A DNA stretch of 43,913 nt from an uncultured Lachnospiraceae bacterium (GTDB lineage: Bacteria > Bacillota > Clostridia > Lachnospirales > Lachnospiraceae), in assembly GCA_947623805.1 (NCBI GenBank), contig CANQHZ010000023.1, forward strand, positions 1 through 43,913, read 5' to 3'. Positions 41,182 to 43,913 of this stretch are shown piece by piece (positions within the stretch are counted from its first letter, which is position 1; each line of letters starts with the position of its first letter). Below the pieces are notes generated by a model. That model was not told the origin of the DNA. It saw only the letters and a program-made list of their open reading frames with translations, and made no database searches. A program made the translations under genes and the position numbers.

Positions 41182-42093
41182 TTAATCAGTCACTGCGCCG
41201 ATTATTTCGGAAATGCTCCTGATATTATAGCGGTGCATATAATCCTCAATGCCGCTTACTATCTCTCCTGTCGCATAGGGATTGACAAAATTCATCATGC
41301 CTACGGCTACAGCTGTCGCGCCCGCGAGCATAAACTCTATCGCGTCCTCAGCCGTGGCAATGCCTCCCATGCCGATAATCGGCAGCTTTACGGCATTCGC
41401 CGCCTGGTATACCATTCTTACCGCTACAGGCTTTATCGCAGGTCCTGACAGCCCTCCTGTCCTGTTTGCAAGCGCAAATTTGCGTTTGTGTATATCAATC
41501 TTCATGCCCGTAATAGTGTTTATCAGCGAAATAGCATCTGCTCCCGCCGCCTCCGCCGCCTTTGCCATCTCAGCTATGTCGGTCACATTAGGCGAAAGCT
41601 TCATGATAATCGGCTGCTTTGCCTTTGCCTTTATTTCCTTTGTTATCTCAAACAGGCAGTCAGGATTTTGTCCAAAAGCTATACCGCCGTGGCTCACATT
41701 CGGGCAGGAAACATTGATTTCCAGCATATCGACAGGCTGGTCCGAAAGTCCCTCCACAACCTCCACATAGTCAGCTATGGAGCGCCCGCACACGTTCACT
41801 ATTATTTTGGTGTCAAATTTTTTGAGAAATGGGATATCTCTCTCTATAAACACGTCAAGCCCGGGATTTTGAAGTCCTATGGCATTGAGCATGCCGCCGT
41901 ATGTCTCGCACACGCGGGGGGTAGGGTTTCCCTCCCACGGCACATTTGCCACGCCCTTTGTCACTACCGCACCGAGGCGGTTTAAATCCGTAAATTCCGA
42001 ATATTCCATACCAGAGCCAAATGTGCCTGATGCCGTCATTACAGGATTTTTGAACTCGACGCCCGCTATTTTTATTTTCGTATTCAGCTTCAT
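41182..42093 (-). CDS. pyrD: Dihydroorotate dehydrogenase B, catalytic subunit
   Basis: A 303-residue FMN enzyme of pyrimidine synthesis, oxidising dihydroorotate to orotate. The class 1B catalytic Cys is in NVSCPNVSHGG, FMN-binding motifs PIIGMGGIATAEDAIEFMLAGA and the N-terminal NPVMTASGTFG are present. It pairs with the electron-transfer subunit PyrK, encoded 12 bp upstream, which passes electrons to NAD+. Confidence 0.95.
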   Translation of the reverse strand: MKLNTKIKIAGVEFKNPVMTASGTFGSGMEYSEFTDLNRLGAVVTKGVANVPWEGNPTPRVCETYGGMLNAIGLQNPGLDVFIERDIPFLKKFDTKIIVNVCGRSIADYVEVVEGLSDQPVDMLEINVSCPNVSHGGIAFGQNPDCLFEITKEIKAKAKQPIIMKLSPNVTDIAEMAKAAEAAGADAISLINTITGMKIDIHKRKFALANRTGGLSGPAIKPVAVRMVYQAANAVKLPIIGMGGIATAEDAIEFMLAGATAVAVGMMNFVNPYATGEIVSGIEDYMHRYNIRSISEIIGAVTD

Positions 42094-42105
42094 CTGCGCT
42101 CCCTC

Positions 42106-42885
42106 CTATATCTCGACATCTTCTGCCAGATAAACAGGCCCATCCGTACATATTCTGGAATTTTTCACATGGGAATGATGGTCTACCATGCTTGTCTTCG
42201 CAACGCACCCAAGACACGCCCCAACTCCGCACGCCATTTTTTCCTCAAGCGATATGTATGCGGGAATCTCTGCCTCCTTGGCGTATTTCTTAATTGCCCG
42301 CAGCATAGGCAGCGGACCGCACGCGTATATTATATCCGCCGATAGCCCGTTTTTTTCGATTACGTCAAGGACATTTCCCCTCACTCCCACGCTTCCGTCC
42401 TCCGTGGAAATATATGCCGTGCCGTATTGGGAAAGATCCTCTGATAAAAACAGCTGGCTGTTTCTGTAGCCCAAAATTATGCAGACCTCGGAATTTTCCG
42501 TTATATCTTTTGCAAGCTGGAGCATCGGAGGTATTCCTATGCCTCCTCCCATCAAAAACACGCGCTTTCCCGCCGCTTTTTCTGTGGGAAATCCGTTGCC
42601 GAGTGTGCCGAGTATGTCTATTTTATTACCCGCACGGTAATCCGAAAACTCCGTCGTTCCCTTGCCTGCCACGCGATAGACTATGCGTAGCCTTTCATTC
42701 TCCCTGTCAGTCTCGCAAATGCTTATCGGGCGTGGCAAAAGTGTAGACCTGTCGCGCGTAAACACACTTATAAACTGCCCCGCCTTCGCCTCTCTCGCAA
42801 GCGACGTCTCTATCCACATATCATACACATCATCTGCTATCGGCTGCTGTCTGTAAACCACTGCCGTTTCTTTTCTTTTCTCCAA
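42106..42885 (-). CDS. pyrK: Dihydroorotate dehydrogenase electron transfer subunit
   Basis: A 259-residue FAD and [2Fe-2S] protein. The FAD motif RPISICE, the NAD-binding GGGIGIPPMLQLAKD, and the cluster ligands in MACGVGACLGCVAKT plus a later Cys (ICTDGPVY) are all visible. The start is a TTG codon: the ATG ten bases upstream is out of frame, and GGGGG precedes at fair spacing. Works with pyrD, 12 bp downstream. The acetylesterase gene ends 48 bp upstream. Confidence 0.93.
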   Translation of the reverse strand: MEKRKETAVVYRQQPIADDVYDMWIETSLAREAKAGQFISVFTRDRSTLLPRPISICETDRENERLRIVYRVAGKGTTEFSDYRAGNKIDILGTLGNGFPTEKAAGKRVFLMGGGIGIPPMLQLAKDITENSEVCIILGYRNSQLFLSEDLSQYGTAYISTEDGSVGVRGNVLDVIEKNGLSADIIYACGPLPMLRAIKKYAKEAEIPAYISLEEKMACGVGACLGCVAKTSMVDHHSHVKNSRICTDGPVYLAEDVEI

Positions 42886-42933
42886 AATATTTCATCCCCC
42901 TCCCCCACACAATATTTTAATAAAAAATCCTAC

Positions 42934-43647
42934 CTATTCCACCGCGCTTTCAAGCTCATCAATCAGCAAATCCCTGTATCTGCCTCCAAGCTCGCCAAGC
43001 CCCTTGGCTATAAGTCCCGCATACATTACCGCACCTTCATATCTCAAATGCGTATTGTCCTGCTTGCCCTCCGGATAATTTTTATAAAGATTTTCTTCAA
43101 AATACATATACCATTTGCGGCTTGCGGGTTCCCCCGTCTTTTCAAGCTCGACACGGCTCATGCTGTATAAATCAACTAGCGGCACATTATTTTTTTCGGC
43201 AGCCTGCTTCATTGCCGTCACGTATTCAGAATGCGCTCCCACGCCAAGATGTTTGTCATCTACAAAGCATCTGCGCTCCAGCGGCGTAATCAGGACAGGA
43301 TAAGCGCCATGGCTTCTTGCTACACCTATGTATGTTTCAAGATTTTCAATATATGTCGAAAACGGCTCTGTGTATCGCGTCGGATCCTCTTTCTTTTCAT
43401 CATTATGCCCGAATTGGATAAACAGATAATCCCCCTCGCCAATCACCTCATCTATCGCCTTTAATCGTCCCTCATCGATAAAGCTCTTAGTGCTCCTGCC
43501 GTTCTTTGCATGATTCACCACGCGTACATTACTTTTAGTATACATCGAGAAAACCTGCCCGATGCCGGTTTGCGGATATGTAGTTATGTCATTTGTCTGC
43601 ACTGTGGAATCCGCCGCCCAGTATATTCTGATTTCTTTGTCTGCCAT
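42934..43647 (-). CDS. SGNH/GDSL esterase, rhamnogalacturonan acetylesterase type
   Basis: A 237-residue CE12-like esterase. The catalytic Ser is in WAADSTVQ (block I), the oxyanion residues in FIQFGHNDEK (block III) and the Asp/His pair in DNTHLRYEGA (block V). Family members deacetylate rhamnogalacturonan in pectin. No signal peptide is present, so it may act on oligosaccharides inside the cell. The start at 43647 follows GAGGGG. It is first in a possible transcript with pyrK and pyrD, an odd combination. Confidence 0.88.
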   Translation of the reverse strand: MADKEIRIYWAADSTVQTNDITTYPQTGIGQVFSMYTKSNVRVVNHAKNGRSTKSFIDEGRLKAIDEVIGEGDYLFIQFGHNDEKKEDPTRYTEPFSTYIENLETYIGVARSHGAYPVLITPLERRCFVDDKHLGVGAHSEYVTAMKQAAEKNNVPLVDLYSMSRVELEKTGEPASRKWYMYFEENLYKNYPEGKQDNTHLRYEGAVMYAGLIAKGLGELGGRYRDLLIDELESAVE

Positions 43648-43776
43648 AATAATCAATCCCCTCTCTTGATACTTTCACATGCGCACCTTCAATTTGCTGC
43701 CGCATGCTCAGATTTATTAAAATAATAATCCTGCCATATACCTTAACACGCCAATTTTTAATTACAATACGGTTTT

Positions 43777-43805
43777 ATTATATGATGTTTCTATTATTTT
43801 TACAA
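43777..43805 (-). promoter_or_regulatory. Promoter upstream of the acetylesterase gene
   Basis: Minus-strand TTGTAA (43800-43805), 17 bp, perfect TATAAT (43777-43782), leaving a leader of about 120 nt. No operator or riboswitch is recognised in 43648-43776, and nothing else is seen to the window end. Confidence 0.65.
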
Positions 43806-43913
43806 GGGGCTGCATGTTTTACTTTTGGGATTTTTATCACGGAAGTTTGACAGCCTAATTATCTTTCCATAACAGCCGTACACCCTTTAACCCTTTATAA
43901 AGACTGGATTTTC

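Overview
The window looks like a chromosomal segment of a spore-forming, motile, low-to-mid GC Firmicute, most likely a gut Lachnospiraceae (Clostridia). This rests on the protein families rather than on any rRNA: an AgrC-type kinase with a LytTR regulator, DUF6033-like proteins, a CD3324-type Mor regulator, a SPOCS/LysM protein, a SleB-type hydrolase, KtrA/KtrB potassium uptake, the dnaE-pfkA pair, PyrK/PyrDB and a rhamnogalacturonan acetylesterase. Nearly everything is on the minus strand. No tRNA, rRNA, CRISPR array or phage structural gene was seen.

Region 1 (1-5.5 kb) holds a tandem set of four Sec-signal-less, Asn/Gln/Lys-rich proteins (the last cut by the window edge) downstream of a LytTR response regulator and GHKL histidine kinase. 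The same ten-base word, TGTTGTGAAY, occurs as a pair 21-22 bp apart both in front of the regulator gene and in front of the protein cluster. This is the geometry of a LytTR operator and suggests that the kinase/regulator controls itself and the cluster. Two cluster genes share a hairpin-plus-RBS leader with a mutually exclusive second pairing, and a 14-codon ORF opens the transcript. This is the best candidate here for an undescribed system.

Region 2 (5.5-18.8 kb) is accessory. It has a GC-rich XRE-regulator/ABC half-transporter pair, a truncated plus-strand gene remnant, a methyltransferase with a PD-(D/E)XK AAA protein, a large XRE regulator, a DUF4143 AAA ATPase with a palindromic operator, two small GNAT enzymes and a methyltransferase that appears to have lost an internal segment. 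A Mor-like regulator, a RelB/RelE-type toxin-antitoxin pair, a DUF1848 radical-SAM-like protein and a third GNAT complete it. Two intergenic copies of one repeat lie here, one fused to a perfect 23-bp inverted repeat.

Region 3 (18.8-31.6 kb) is mostly core: argF, two dCache chemoreceptors whose sensor domains carry the amino-acid-binding motif, a divergent NTF2-like/LytTR regulator with its own 21-bp-spaced repeats, a SleB-like cell-wall hydrolase with SH3 domains, then proC, a SpoU methyltransferase, ktrA and ktrB in one direction, and pfkA.

Region 4 (31.7-43.9 kb) has dnaE, a HAD hydrolase, a 2-hydroxyacid dehydrogenase, a 58-residue unknown, an RpiB/LacAB isomerase, an ATP-binding protein, a mosaic intergenic repeat of about 320 bp (two direct copies and one inverted), a SPOCS/LysM protein, pyrD, pyrK and the acetylesterase.
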